Assembly: GCA_963932465.1 (NCBI GenBank)
Contig: OZ010792.1
Location: forward strand, 2,294,001-2,358,000
Length of the DNA: 64,000 bases
Direction: 5' to 3'
Source of the DNA: Maratus speciosus
Lineage: Eukaryota; Arthropoda; Arachnida; Araneae; Salticidae
Below, piece by piece: positions 43,991 through 55,689 of the stretch (the first letter of the stretch is position 1; every line of letters begins with the position of its first letter). The notes below the pieces were generated by a model. It did not search any database and was not told the origin of the DNA. It worked only from the letters and a program-made list of their open reading frames with translations. Both the position numbers and the translations under genes were made by a program.

Positions 43991-46555
43991 AAAAAAAAAA
44001 AAACACTTGCATTATATCTGCAAAAATAACAAGAGGAACGGGATACTTAAAAGTTGCTTAAATTTCTAAGAGGAAAAAAACAACAACAAAATATCCTTAG
44101 TCAACATTATCTTTTGAATCCATTTATAATTGCTAAAGATGACATCTCAAACCATATCTATAGGACCTTGAGTGTTGCTAAAATATGAAATGAAGAAATC
44201 AATAAAGCAATTTATTGGGAAAAAAAATGATTATTTTTCTTAAAGTATGTTAAAAAAAATCCAAATTTGGCAATCATTATACTTTTCCAGAATCAGATGT
44301 GATCAAAATCCTTGAAGAACCAAATTTTAACAACAAACAATTTTAACATTATAAATTTACACATTTAATAAAATAAAATGGCAGATAACTTATTATAAAG
44401 GTTGTTTAAAATGTTTGTAAATAATAAAATGTCACTTTTTATTCATTAGTTTATTTTTTTATTACACTTTTTCAATGTGACCACTTTACCCCATGCACTA
44501 CTCACTTTACCCCACCCCCTGGGGTAAAGTGGTCATAAAAACATGCCTGGAAAAATATGTTATAAAAAGGTGTTACTCCCCAAAAATATTTCTGAAATGG
44601 ATATGGATGTACTCTAGAGTAATGTAATGTAAAATAACACCCAAAATTTTAGAAAACATCACAGAAATTCTGATGTTTATATCCTCTGAAAGTTTGAAAA
44701 GCCTGTTTTTATGACCACTTTCCCCCACCTGACCCTAATTCAGCCATTTAAAATAATTGAAAAGAATTCGCCTTCTTATCATAGACTTTTGCTTTATTAT
44801 TTTTAAATTAAAATAATTATTCTTTAATTAATATTAATTATTTTTTAATTTAAATAACAATTATTTTAAACTATGATTTTTAGTTCATATCATCAAAATA
44901 ATATAACACGTAATTTTATTAAACATTAATTTGCAGAAAATTTTTGACCTAATATTTATGTGCGCGGAAAGTTTCTGTTTTTATACAAGTCTGATGACTA
45001 TATATAATTTTAAATGTTTACTAGAAATAAAATAAGACTTGCATATTAATAGCTTTTAAAATTAATTAATAAAACATGTAACTAAGTAACCATTGCCCTC
45101 TTTAATTTTATAAAGCAGTAAAAATGAAAAAAATTGGCAGTTGGTATGGCCCTTTTAAAATTTAGCTGACATATTTGCAATTCTGACTACAAACTACTAG
45201 CAAAATTATCCAAGTTTTATTCCAGTATTAATGTCCTCATTATTGAGAATTTGGGTTACTTATTAAACTCTAAATCAATTAAATGTCATTAAAACTAATT
45301 AAAAACACTTTAAAATGTGTAGTTTATAATTACAATGCTTCATTGTATAAAAGCCAATTATGGCCAAAAAAGGCCAATTTTGGCCAAAAAAGCCGGTTAA
45401 AACCAATAAAAGCCACTGGCCTGGCTTTTTTAATTTTAGCCGGCTTTTTTGCAACCCTGTTTAGGCTCCAAAACTTTGCTAGCTTGTAGTGCTGGCATTA
45501 TACATTTTGAATGGCCTTAATTTTACTTCTTATCCTAGAACAGTGTTCCCTCTAGGCCATTTTTTAAGAGCACAGAATTCTATGTTTTTTAAACCTGGTA
45601 AAATGAATGCTGTTCTTTTTAAATAATGGAAAATACATTCTTGCTTGTATTTAGATATCTCTAATTAAGATTTTCACAATATTTAGTATTTCTAAATCTG
45701 TTTGCCCGAAATCTGGCAAAAATGATGGAACTTCCTCATTTCTTTAGGAAAAATACAAGAAATCATGCTGTAATTTTATTGAGCTTTTTAATTTATAATT
45801 TGTAAAATCTTTCAAAATTTATGTTTTAATTTATTTATCATATAGGACATATCACCTATCCCCTTTGATTTTTTTCAATACTAAACACAATATACTATAT
45901 TTTCTTTAGCAATATCCTTCTTTAGTTACTAGCACAGTGTCCTTTCTAAAGTGAATTATCTATTGGACAGATAAAACAAAATCTCTTTGATAGAACTGCT
46001 AATAGCCTTGCTTTTTATAAATTATTATTGAAGCCATTACAATATAAAACAAAACTAAATTAATTTTGTTTTATCAAGATGTTCTTAAATTTATTTAATG
46101 GCTAAAATTCTCACTATAATGAATCATGTGGCCAAAAGTGGAAATATGTTGTACCCTTTTTGCCACATCCAACTTCTATGGCCATAACTGGTACATATAG
46201 CAAATTTAAAGCACCAGTTTTGGCTACCTCCTATTAAACTGTTAAAATAATTTAAATGAGCTTACCTCATAAAACCTAATAGTAATTTGTTTCAAGACAA
46301 ACAGAACCCAATAAGATTTGGAAAACTTGTCAGCTAAGAAAATATCTTAATACATGTAAGCACACACTACAGAGTTTCACACATTTTAGTGTGTGTGTGT
46401 GTCACATTTTATCAAAAAATAAACAAATGAGATTGTAAATGATAAAAGGGTGTTTGCTTAAGGTGTAAAAATGCATATTATTTGTCTGCATCAATTCACA
46501 GCCTAAATATTGGACAAACTGATCCAATGTGGCCCCAACTGGAGCATCTACCCTA

Positions 46556-47432
46556 TATATTTTTTGTGTTACAAAAATAAAGTTAACATGATCTGAATGA
46601 AATTATTTTAAGAGTAATATAATAATTTACTTTAGAAAAGTGGAAAAATATAAAATTTTAAGAGCGATTGCTAGTCAAACTAGTTATTTAATGGGCTAAT
46701 CAAAAAACACTCACCTACTGTTGAAACGAACTAAACTGGGGAAATGAGATCCCAGTTTTGAAAACTTAGTTAAATGGAAAGTCATTATTGAAATAGAACC
46801 TAATCAAGATTTGAAAAATAAAAGTTTCTTAATTTATAAAAATACACAAACTTTTAATTTAAATCATTTAAGTTTTAAGTAGCCTTTAATAGTTTGTTTC
46901 TGTTTGGCAAGGTTGTTGGTTGGTTGGTTGGCTGGCTAAGCATTAAGATCTTGTGTGTAAACAGTGCTGATATTATAAACAATAAAGCTACAGATTTTGC
47001 ACATTATCTTGATAAAATTATTTTCTTTAAATAATTTTGATGTATAAAAACATTCCTTTATGGAAATAATGAAATTTGAAGCCTATAAGAAAAATAATAG
47101 ATTTCAGCTAATAATTCTTCTCAACTTATCTTTGCAGCAGCCCAGCATCTCTGCAAATTTGACGTCACTTAAAAGGCCGCTACTAATAATAATGCAGGTT
47201 GATTATTATATGATGCATAATTGATTATTAGACGGTGTTAATTAATTTTTCTGGACTTTAAATTTATTTTATTGACTAGTTAGCGATCGTGTTATTACTG
47301 AATCAGCTATTGCATTTTGAAGCGTTTACGACGAAGTCATACGTCACTGCGTATTCCCACAAAAGTGTACAAGACCCTTTCGCGTAATTTGATATACATA
47401 CATATTCCTAATTGATAATTTATGCTGCAATT
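46556..47432. promoter_or_regulatory. Upstream/promoter region of the plus-strand host gene
   Basis: This is non-repetitive DNA between element K copy 1 and the ATG at 47433. It contains a CRE-like 'tacgtcac' (~47340), 'gcgtttacgacgaagtc' and 'tttcgcgtaattt', the only CpG-containing cluster nearby, within 120 bases of the start codon. No TATA box at a convincing position. The exact transcription start cannot be placed. Confidence 0.35.
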
Positions 47433-47460
47433 ATGGCTGCTATTGTCAGTGAATCGTCAG
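47433..47460 (+). CDS. First coding exon of an unidentified host gene
   Basis: The ATG in a fair context (caattATGG) opens MAAIVSESS and ends with one base of a split codon before a GTATGT donor (47461-47466). Joined to the exon at 48104 it reads …SESS-G-MNGNKRSKTNDLN in frame. The exact phase match and both splice consensus sites support a real gene. The family is not recognised. Confidence 0.6.
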
Positions 47461-47761
47461 GTATGTTAATTTAATCCTTTTTTACATTTTATGAGAAAAA
47501 ATTTCGTAGATCTCCTAAATCCTTAAATTGTAACGATTTTATGACCTTGATTGTTGTGCTAGGGAAATAAAAAACATCACCCGACATCTTAGTTCTGTTA
47601 TCTTGTGTACTAAAACACTTTAACTAAGTGATGTTGTAAAGTTTCATTTGTTATTATTTGTATTTTATGTATCTTTAATCAAAACTTTGTATATATTTCT
47701 AAGTTTGTTGAAAATTTTAAATTTATTATCATGCATAAATTAATTACCTACTATAGGTACC

Positions 47762-48093
47762 TACCATTAAAATTGCGATACTGTCTGTGTTTTTATGCTA
47801 AAGTGATCTTTTATTATTATTGTGAATAGGTAAAATGTTCTGATATTAAATTTATTCATTATTTAATTTGATCTTAGTTAATTACACAGTATCTTTTTTT
47901 TTTTTTTTTTTTTTTTTGAGGATTTTAAATTTGTTATTGTCAAACGCAGGTTAATGTACCGTGCCATTATTGCGACTGTTACCTGTGTTTTATGATAGAT
48001 TGATCTTTTATTATTATTTTGCATGTGAAATATTCTGATATTAACGTTTATTCATTATTTGGTTTGATCTTAGTTAATTACACAGCATCATTT
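47762..48093. repeat. Duplicated ~140-bp intron segment
   Basis: 47762-47892 and ~47957-48093 share 'gatcttttattattatt', 'ttctgatattaa', 'tttattcattattt' and 'tttgatcttagttaattaca'. The second copy leads into the real acceptor (gcaag, 48099-48103). The first copy leads into a poly(T) run (47892-47918). This is a tandem duplication of the 3' end of intron 1, with the first acceptor region destroyed. Confidence 0.75.
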
Positions 48094-48103
48094 ATTTTGC
48101 AAG

Positions 48104-48169
48104 GTATGAATGGAAATAAGAGAAGCAAGACTAACGATCTGAATATCACTACAGCTGTAGCGTTGCAGA
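48104..48169 (+). CDS. Second coding exon of the same host gene
   Basis: After 'tttattttgcaag' the exon adds GT to the split Gly codon, then reads MNGNKRSKTNDLNITTAVAL and Q, ending one base into a codon at a strong GTAAGT donor (48170). The basic KRSK patch could be a nuclear-localisation signal. Later exons were not found in this window. Downstream, transposons occupy 48613-59830, so intron 2 is very long or the gene is interrupted. Confidence 0.6.
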
Positions 48170-48612
48170 GTAAGTTAGATTTCTACTCTTATGTTTCCTA
48201 AAAGTATTAACTAAGTCATATTTTCATGTTTAAATTTTTTTTTAGAATTATTAATAATTTAGCATCCTAAATTTTTTTTGTTAGTGATTTTAGAATTTAA
48301 AGTGTATTACATTTTCTTCTATGTTTGCGAAGTAGGGTGTAAAAAAATGATTTTAAAAAAATCTGATTTCCTTCATTTAAATCAATTTTTTTTAATTTAA
48401 ATCAGATTTTTTTCCCAGTGTTAAAATATTGAATAGATACCAAGAGTTTTAAGTTTCCAAAACAATTAAACCTCTAATAGCTAACATAATCTATGGTTTT
48501 TACACTTTAATTAATAAAATTCTATTATTAGTTAGTAATTAGTACAGAAGTTATAAAAACTGCAAATTAGTAGTTTCATTAGTTAGTAGACTACAATAAA
48601 GTTATAATACTC

Positions 48613-48882
48613 GGTACTTGTTAGTTATCCCGTCAACCAATTTCGCCAAATTATATAAATCACCAAACCACTCGCCAAATAGTACAAATTGACATAATTT
48701 TTATTTTAAATACTGAAAAAACAAATAAATTAGTATAACATTAATAAAAATACAAATAAAATGTCGAAATAAAAATCATTTGATGAAGTAAACATGTGTT
48801 GTCAACTGAATGTGACATTTACGATCAACCATTATTGGCATTTAATCTTACAATTCGGTCGACGGGATAACTAACAAGTACC
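48613..48882. mobile_element. GGTACT-type MITE, copy 2 (270 bp)
   Basis: The ends are GGTACTTGTTAGTTATCCCG and its complement …CGGGATAACTAACAAGTACC. Internal sequence matches 30470-30811. The flanks (taatactc and attatctc) are similar but do not form an exact duplication. It lies in intron 2 of the host gene. Confidence 0.75.
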
Positions 48883-51762
48883 ATTATCTCTAATTAGGTA
48901 AATTATATACATTTGTATGCTTTAATTACTAAAATGTTAATTTATAATTTAGTATTCATTCTAGAAGGAAAAGGGGCAGGATGCTAGTTCCAATAAAGGG
49001 CACTATTTCATAAGGAAATGTATTAGTAATGCGTTTAGTAACAATAAGGAAAAAAAAGTAGGGAAGATTTGCCAGTAATGGACACCCTTAAGGAATTTCT
49101 TTTAAAATTATTTTGATATTAATAGTTATAATTATTAGGGCAGATGTACCAATTTTGGTCACATTTAGAGAAAATTTGAAATAGAAATTTTACATTTCTT
49201 GATCGATTGAAGCATATTAAATCATAACATCATTCTTTAGTAAATTTGTCTTTCTGTTAACTATAATGACTTTCTACAGAATATTTTAGATTGTGAGTAA
49301 TAACCCATCAAGTAATTTATTCCAATTTGTACCAGTTTTGGCCACCCCTACACCAGTTTTGGCCATCTCTATGCACCAGTTTTGGCCACTCCAATATCAT
49401 GTAGTTTAACAAACATTTTAATTGATAATAAGTAAAAATAAAGCATTTTTATGCAACATCTATTTTACCACACATATATTTGTTTGCTGTATTAAGAGAA
49501 TTTTGCAAATTTCTTTATGAATTGATAAAAACATCAAATAAAATATACTTATGTTGATTTTAACTGAAAATTTCAATTAAAAAACAAAAAATATATTTAA
49601 ATTTGATTAATAAAAGGGACAACAGTGCCTATAGGACATAAAGATTAACTATTTAATCAGTTTTATAATTATTCATGGATTGTGGCTTGTTTAGAACACT
49701 TGAATCTTCATCAAAGAGTTATATTTCTTGAAAGCATTTTCTGATTTTTGTTTGATTTTCATCAAAAAGTTATGAAATCATCTTTTGATTTATATTAGCT
49801 TGTGCCTTATTTAAATACCTTGCTTCTTTGCAAGTTCTTTTAGGGTGTGATTTCAGAAGCAAATAATACCATTTGATACCCGGTCTTCCATCTTGAAATG
49901 GAGTTTCTATCTTGCCGGCTACAATTTTCTGGGCAGAATCTTAAAAGTTATTCCATTTTTATAGGAAATAGTATTCTGACAATATCTAAAATCGACTTTT
50001 CTAATTGATTTTTAACTTCAATTCCTAGTACATAGATCTACTACTTGAGATTCAACATTATTAGAGAAAAGTGGTGTCCGTCCTGCAAACTTGTGATATG
50101 GGTTATTCTCTGCAATAGTGCAAAAAGTGCTTCCCAGTCATATAAATGCTCTTAATTTCATTACATTTTTATTTATTTTTATTAGAAGATCTAAACATAG
50201 TTTATTAGGGACAGAAAGTAAAATTTAAAAATAAATAAATTTAGTATTTAAAAATGTAATATGTATCATGCAAACATCATTCCCTCACCTTTCCCCGACC
50301 TGTACTACCATACATTATTGCCTATTTCTTTCCATCCAGAAATAAAAATAATTAAAAATACCCTAAGCAAAATAAAGTTCTTATTTGGTACATTACAAAA
50401 AATAATAAAAATATTATTTTTTACAATTATTATATAGTCTACTCAATCAATTATGTTTCCCCATGTTAGACCATCATTCCCTCACACATTGCTATTATCT
50501 CAAATATCTACCACTAAAGAGCAGTAGCAGTCTAGCATCCTTCACAGAGAAGAAGCCATTTTGAGCACTTGTCAGTCCAGCAACATAAATTGGTGGTGTA
50601 AAATTTTGTTGAGTTTTCAGAATTTTTTTTCAGTCGGTATATCTGGAAGCGTTTTTATTAGCAGTCATTCCCTCACACAGAATACTAATTTTTTTGTAAA
50701 TATCAAAAATTTTTATTTTATCATACATTATATATTAAGTGTTTCTCTTCAAGGAAACAGTTTGGATTTCTTCATAATTTTGCATTTTTTCCTACAATTA
50801 GTAAAAATGTCTTATTTCATCATTCCCTCACATTTACCATTATGAGGGAATGACAAGATGAGTGAGGGAATGATGTGCTTTCTGTTTAAATGATGGATTT
50901 AATTTTCCTGCTTAAAATTTATACTGATAGCACGTTATTTTTTTAAATTTATGTGGCTCAAACTAACCAAAACATTTTATTTAAACTGTTCTTGGAGAAA
51001 TTTATAAATACGCCAGAGTAGTTTAGTGAAAAATTATGCATATACGTAGAATAGTGTTGATTAGCATTTTACATTTTTTATGCGATTAAAATATATGAGT
51101 TTAAAAAAAATCTTATGAAGAGAGAAACTGAAAAATAATCCTTTGAAGCTTGAAAAACTGAAATATTTAAAAGAGAAAGGCCAAGTTAAAAGTGTAAAGG
51201 AGATGAGTTCTAGACAACAATGTCAAAAAAAGAAAACAGTGGAAGAAAAATTAAAATAATTATAGAGAAAATATTAAGAAAAATAAGAAGATTGAGCAAT
51301 TTCTTTTTCCGCAGACTCCATCAAATAGTGGTAACACAGATTCCGCTAGTTTTAGTGGTTCTGAGGCTGAACGTCCTTTTTCAAGGCAGAGTGCTTGGAG
51401 AAAAAGGATTATGCGTGGCAGATCAAAACTGTTTCGAGAAAATCAGTCATTAAAAGTTCAACTGTAAAGCTGCAAAAGGAGATAATCAAAATACAAAAAG
51501 TATTACCAAGCCTTACTTAAATTTTTTTTTAAACATCTAAAAGTTAACTCCTAAAAGAAAAAAATAACTGGAAATAAAGACGTATCATCCAAAATTAGAA
51601 AAAGCTTTTATTTGGAGATGTTCTTTACACAGCATTGGCATCAACTTTTAGCAATATGGGAAAGAGTCAAAAAGGTAGACAAATGTGCTACAGAATTTTA
51701 AGGGAAGTATTTTGAAAAAATACAGATTGCTACATATGACAATATATATATATATATATATA

Positions 51763-52215
51763 CCGGGTGTCCCAAAAAGGACTGACTGATTTTAAAATTC
51801 AATAACTTGCAAACGGTGACAGATATTTAAAAAATTCTTGCAGGAGGGTTATGCATAAGGTCAAAAGTTTTATTACAGTGATTTTCGATTTTAGTTCGAA
51901 TTACAAACAATAGATGGCGCTGTAAGCAATAGTCGCTAAATACAGGCTCGATTTCTGGTCCTTTCTGTTGTTCCATGCTCAAAAAGGAGATGGAAATGTA
52001 TTATCCGGGCCACGAAGTACCAAAAATAGAGCCTGAATTCAGCGTCTATTGATCGCAGCGCCATCTATTGTTTGTAAATCGAACTAAAATTGAAAATCAC
52101 TGTAAAAAAACTTTTGACCTTATGCATAACCCTCCTGCAAGAATTTTTTAAATATCTGTCACCGTTTGCAAGTTATTGAATTTTAAAATCAGTCAGTCCT
52201 TTTTGGGACACCCGG
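51763..52215. mobile_element. 453-bp palindromic MITE (CCGGGTGTCCC type)
   Basis: The arms are near-perfect inverted copies: CCGGGTGTCCCAAAAAGGAC at 51763 and its complement ending at 52215. They extend through 'aacttgcaaacggtgacaga' and 'tagatggcgctg', with a loop near 51960-52010. TA flanks both sides (51761-51762 and 52216-52217). It inserted next to a (TA)n tract inside W. Confidence 0.88.
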
Positions 52216-52325
52216 TATATATTCTTAGATATCAAAGCTTGAAGAATATTACTAGCAAGGAAGCTTATCTCTTTACTTATCGTAAGAGAGGCAATTACCT
52301 ATTTAATAAAGTTAAACAGGATATA

Positions 52326-55150
52326 GGGTCATTCCATGTCAAATCAACGTGGGGTCTGGACCTCAACATCTCAGATTTCCATAATTTTTGGTTTATAGTT
52401 TGTATCCATGAAGTATAAGAAAAATCTAATTTTTTTTATTTTTTTTCCCTAGCGGATTTGTTTTTACGGAATTTTAAAAATTGCCAAAAGTACCAAATTT
52501 AACCAAACTCTCAATCGCAAAATCCTTTACAATTCTTTAACAAATTGGGCTAGAGAGTTAAGTTATATCTCATTTGAAAGCTCTTTTTATGGGCTTTAAT
52601 ATGATATGCAACACTAACAATTTTGTGTATAATAAATTTTTTGACAAATTTTCAAAATTTTTGAATTTAAATTTTTCAAAAACACCATCTTTAATTTTTT
52701 TCAAAAAAATATATGTTAATCTTTGACTTTTTGACTACAAGTATGCCAAATTTCAAGATGGAGAAATGATGGGATTTTGAACTATTAATTTTTAAATATG
52801 AGTTATACATGAAAAATTTCAAGTATCAGGGCAAAATTAACAATTGTACAATTTCTTTCCATATATAATTCACACTTCTTTTTCATTAAAAATTTCAGAG
52901 TTTGATGCTAAGCAAATTTATTTCTAAGGCATGAAAATTTTCTAAAGCATATTTCTCAAAATATAATTATATAATTTGCCCGTAATGGGACTCTTCATTC
53001 ACTTGAAAGCACCTGATCGGTAAAGTTAATCCTATGGGCAGGTTGTTTTCGAATTTTCCGTTTAAATTTGAATATTTTTAAATGTTTTTTTTACATAGGG
53101 ATAGTTGATGTCGATCTCTCATATGTCTATTTTTTACTTTTTCGATTTTGGTTGCAGATTTTTTAATAAAGGTACTTTCACTTTCGGACCGGTTTCGAAA
53201 GTTACAGTACCTTTATTAAAAAAATCTGCAACCAAAATCGAAAAATTACAAAAATTCCCTATTAAAGATTGACCTTAATTATCCTATGAAAAAAAAAATC
53301 GTTTAAAAATATTCAAATTTAAATGAGAAATTCGAAAACAGCCTGCCATAGGTTTAGCATTGCCAAGCACATACTTCAAGTAAGTTTGCCATCGACCCCT
53401 TAAATAAGTCTATCGAAATGCAGAAGATTCTTCCATTTCCGCACCCATCCTCTCTACTTTCATGGTTTTCACCAAGCACAATTCCTGCTAAGAAAAGTCA
53501 GAAAGCTCTGAATAATCAGATGCATTTTGAGATACCTAAGCAGATTTTCATTGGTTCATTTCAGAATCGTTTGGCACATTCCCAAATCGTTATAATTATT
53601 TTATTTTTTTTTTTACATATAGATGGATAACTATTTAATAAACAAGCATCATTTTACTTTAATCAAATGCTTTAACAAAGAAGTCTTGAATTACTACTAT
53701 TAATGATATCAGAAGATAAGAAAGACTGGGCATTATTTTCTGTTAAATGCTGCAATTCCTATAAAGGTTGGTTGTATTGAGTTTTATTGCACAAAATCCC
53801 TTTAGGGACATGCTGTGCCAAACAAAGAATAAAACAAAAGTGAGTTTAAGAAAAAGACATAATTAAATGAGTTAAAATGGAAATAGAAAAGCTATATAGA
53901 TGAGGTAACTCATCCAGATCAATCCCTATAAAGAAACAATTCATTCAAAATCAAGAAAACTTAGGAATGTAACAACTTGGTAGTGCAGTTTAAGATTTAA
54001 TATTCAAAAGGGCATGAAAATATGTGATGGCTGTAGAATTAAACTATCAAAAGATAGAAGTGCCAGGTCAAAACACTCTTCACTTACTTGAAATATGTGC
54101 TTGGTAATGCTAAACCTATGGGCAGGCTGTTTTCGAATTTCTCATTTAAATTTGAATATTTTTAAACGATTTTTTTTTTCATAGGATAGCTGAGGTCAAT
54201 CTTTAATAGGGAATTTTTGTAATTTTTCGATTTTGGTTGCAGATTTTTTTAATAAAGGTGCTGTAACTTTCAAAACCGGTCCGAAAGTGAAAGTATCTTT
54301 ATTAAAAATCTGCAACCAAAATCAAAGAAGTAAAAAATAGACATATGAGAGATCGACATCAACTATCCTATGTAAAAAAAATCATTTAAAAATATTCAAA
54401 TTTAAACGGAAAATTCAAAAACAACCTGCCCATAGGATTAACTTTACCGATCAGGTGCTTTCAAGTGAATGAAGAGTCCCCTTACGGGCAAATTATATAA
54501 TTATATTTTGAGAAATATGCTTTAGAAAATTTTCATGCCTTAGAAATAAATTTGCTTAGCATCAAACTCTGAAATTTTTAATGAAAAAGAAGTGTGAATT
54601 ATATATGGAAAGAAATTGTACAATTGTTAATTTTGCCCTGATACTTGAAAATTTTCATGTATAACTCATATTTAAAAATTAATAGTTCAAAACCCCATCA
54701 TTTCTCCATCTTGAAATTTGGCATACTTGTAGCCAAAAAGTCAAAGATTAACATATATTTTTTTGAAAAAAATTAAAGATGGTGTTTTTGAAAAATTTAA
54801 ATTCAAAAATTTTGAAAATTTGTCAAAAAATTTATTATACACAAAATTGTTAGTGTTGCATATCATATTAAAGCCCATAAAAAGAGCTTTCAAATGAGAT
54901 ATAACTTAACTCTCTAGCCCAATTTGTTAAAGAATTATAGAAGATTTTGTGGTTGAGAATTTGGTTAAATTTGGTACTTTTGACCATTTTTAAAATTCCG
55001 TAAAAAATAAACCGCTAAGGAAAAAAAAATTTAAAAATTAGATTTTTCATATACTCCATGGATACAAACTATAAACCAAAAATTATAGAAATCTGAGATA
55101 TCGAGGTCCAAAAATTGCATTTTTCTCGTTGATTTGACATGGAATGACCC
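52326..55150. mobile_element. 2.8-kb palindromic element Y
   Basis: It starts GGGTCATTCCATGTCAAATC and ends with its complement, with TA at 52324-52325 and 55151-55152. The arms of about 1.05 kb (52326-53370 and 54090-55150) are near-identical inverted copies. Each arm contains a second, inner inverted repeat around 'ctgcaaccaaaatcgaa'. The centre (about 53375-54085) has a short basic frame of unknown meaning (53418-53630). It interrupts the gene in W after KVKQDI. Confidence 0.88.
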
Positions 55151-55689
55151 TATATTAAGATTTTGCTAAAAACTTTGTCCAGGAAAAAAAGATTATATCT
55201 CAAAAAGTAAAATAAAGAGACAAAAGAAGGCTTTTGTGCGAGACACATAAATATTTATACAAGAAGTTTCTCAAAGAAGTTGATTATGTTTTGAGTTATT
55301 CATCATTCTGTCGCCTGAAACCACCTTAGGTGAAAAAACCTAATGTTGAAGAAAGAGATACAGCTGCTTGTGAAGCTCATTCCAACATAAAAATAATTGT
55401 ATTAAAACTTAATGAAACAGGAATAATAAATTTTAAAACACCTGATGTATTACTAGAATTATGTTGTGAGAAAAACAATATAACCTACCCTTCAAAGGAA
55501 GTGTGAGAATTGTAAAAGTAACTTAATTTTATAAACTATTGAGGATGAAACAAGTTTATTAAAGCTGAAGAAATGGATCTGGGAAACACAAACTATAATT
55601 AGCCAAACCAAAACTAGTCAGATGTGGCAATCCCAAAACTTTCTTCTATCTCATACATGTTAATACTTCCTGAAAAATGCAGCTTAGCA

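Larger units (their letters stand above)
35847..44735 (+). mobile_element. TA-flanked pogo-type element O
   Basis: The ends are GGGTCAGGTGGGGTAAAGTG and the complement of GGGTCAGGTGGGGGAAAGTG, with TA at 35845-35846 and 44736-44737. Copies of 'ggggtaaagtggtcat' recur at 36197 and 44465-44540. The interior keeps a decayed plus-strand pogo/Tigger-like transposase (after ~43330), split from its upstream part by hAT P. Without P the element is about 2.1 kb. Confidence 0.85.
35131..44993. mobile_element. hAT element N (9.9 kb with insertions)
   Basis: The ends are CAGAGCTGTATAATATAGGC and the complement of CAGACTTGTATAAAAAC, with a perfect 8-bp duplication atgactat (35123-35130 and 44994-45001). 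'gtgcgcggaaa' occurs near both ends. A related left end is found at 60183. No transposase recognised. The remaining own sequence is about 1 kb. Confidence 0.9.
34503..45459. mobile_element. hAT element M (11 kb with insertions)
   Basis: The ends are CAGGGTTGCTGGCTTTTAGCC and …GGCTTTTTTGCAACCCTG, with an 8-bp duplication tttaagct/tttaggct (34495-34502 and 45460-45467, one mismatch). Both ends contain 'aaaagccggc' and 'ggccaaaaa' motifs. The left duplication overlaps the last bases of MITE L, so M inserted after L. No transposase found. Confidence 0.85.
31809..46553. mobile_element. TA-flanked element K, copy 1 (14.7 kb with insertions)
   Basis: The ends are cGGTAGATGCTCCAGTTGTGGCC and the complement of GGGTAGATGCTCCAGTTGGG, with TA on both sides (31807-31808 and 46554-46555). 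The left ~600 bp and right ~1.1 kb match the two ends of a second copy at 49138-58000, including subterminal 'caccagttttggccac' repeats. Everything from 32424 to 45459 is later insertion. No transposase of its own is recognised. Confidence 0.85.
51119..55508 (+). pseudogene. Decayed gene of an uncharacterised transposon protein
   Basis: Pieces in order: 51119-51259, a basic helix (REKLKNNPLKLEKLKYLKEK, KSVKEMSSRQQCQKKKTVEE); 51315-51467 after a good acceptor (ttctttttccgcag), TPSNSGNTDSASFSGSEAER then RGRSKLFRENQSLKVQL; 52225-52325, YRKRGNYLFNKVKQDI; and after palindrome Y, 55190-55508, KSKIKRQKKAFVRDT, LSYSSFCRLKPP, VEERDTAACEAHSNIKIIVL and LLELCCEKNN. From memory this resembles the 'KFL…ISY-FC-LRPFWV…RDTC-C--H-N' proteins annotated as uncharacterised in many arthropods and cnidarians. 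Stops (for example TAG in the LRP-V segment) and frameshifts make this copy dead. Confidence 0.55.
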
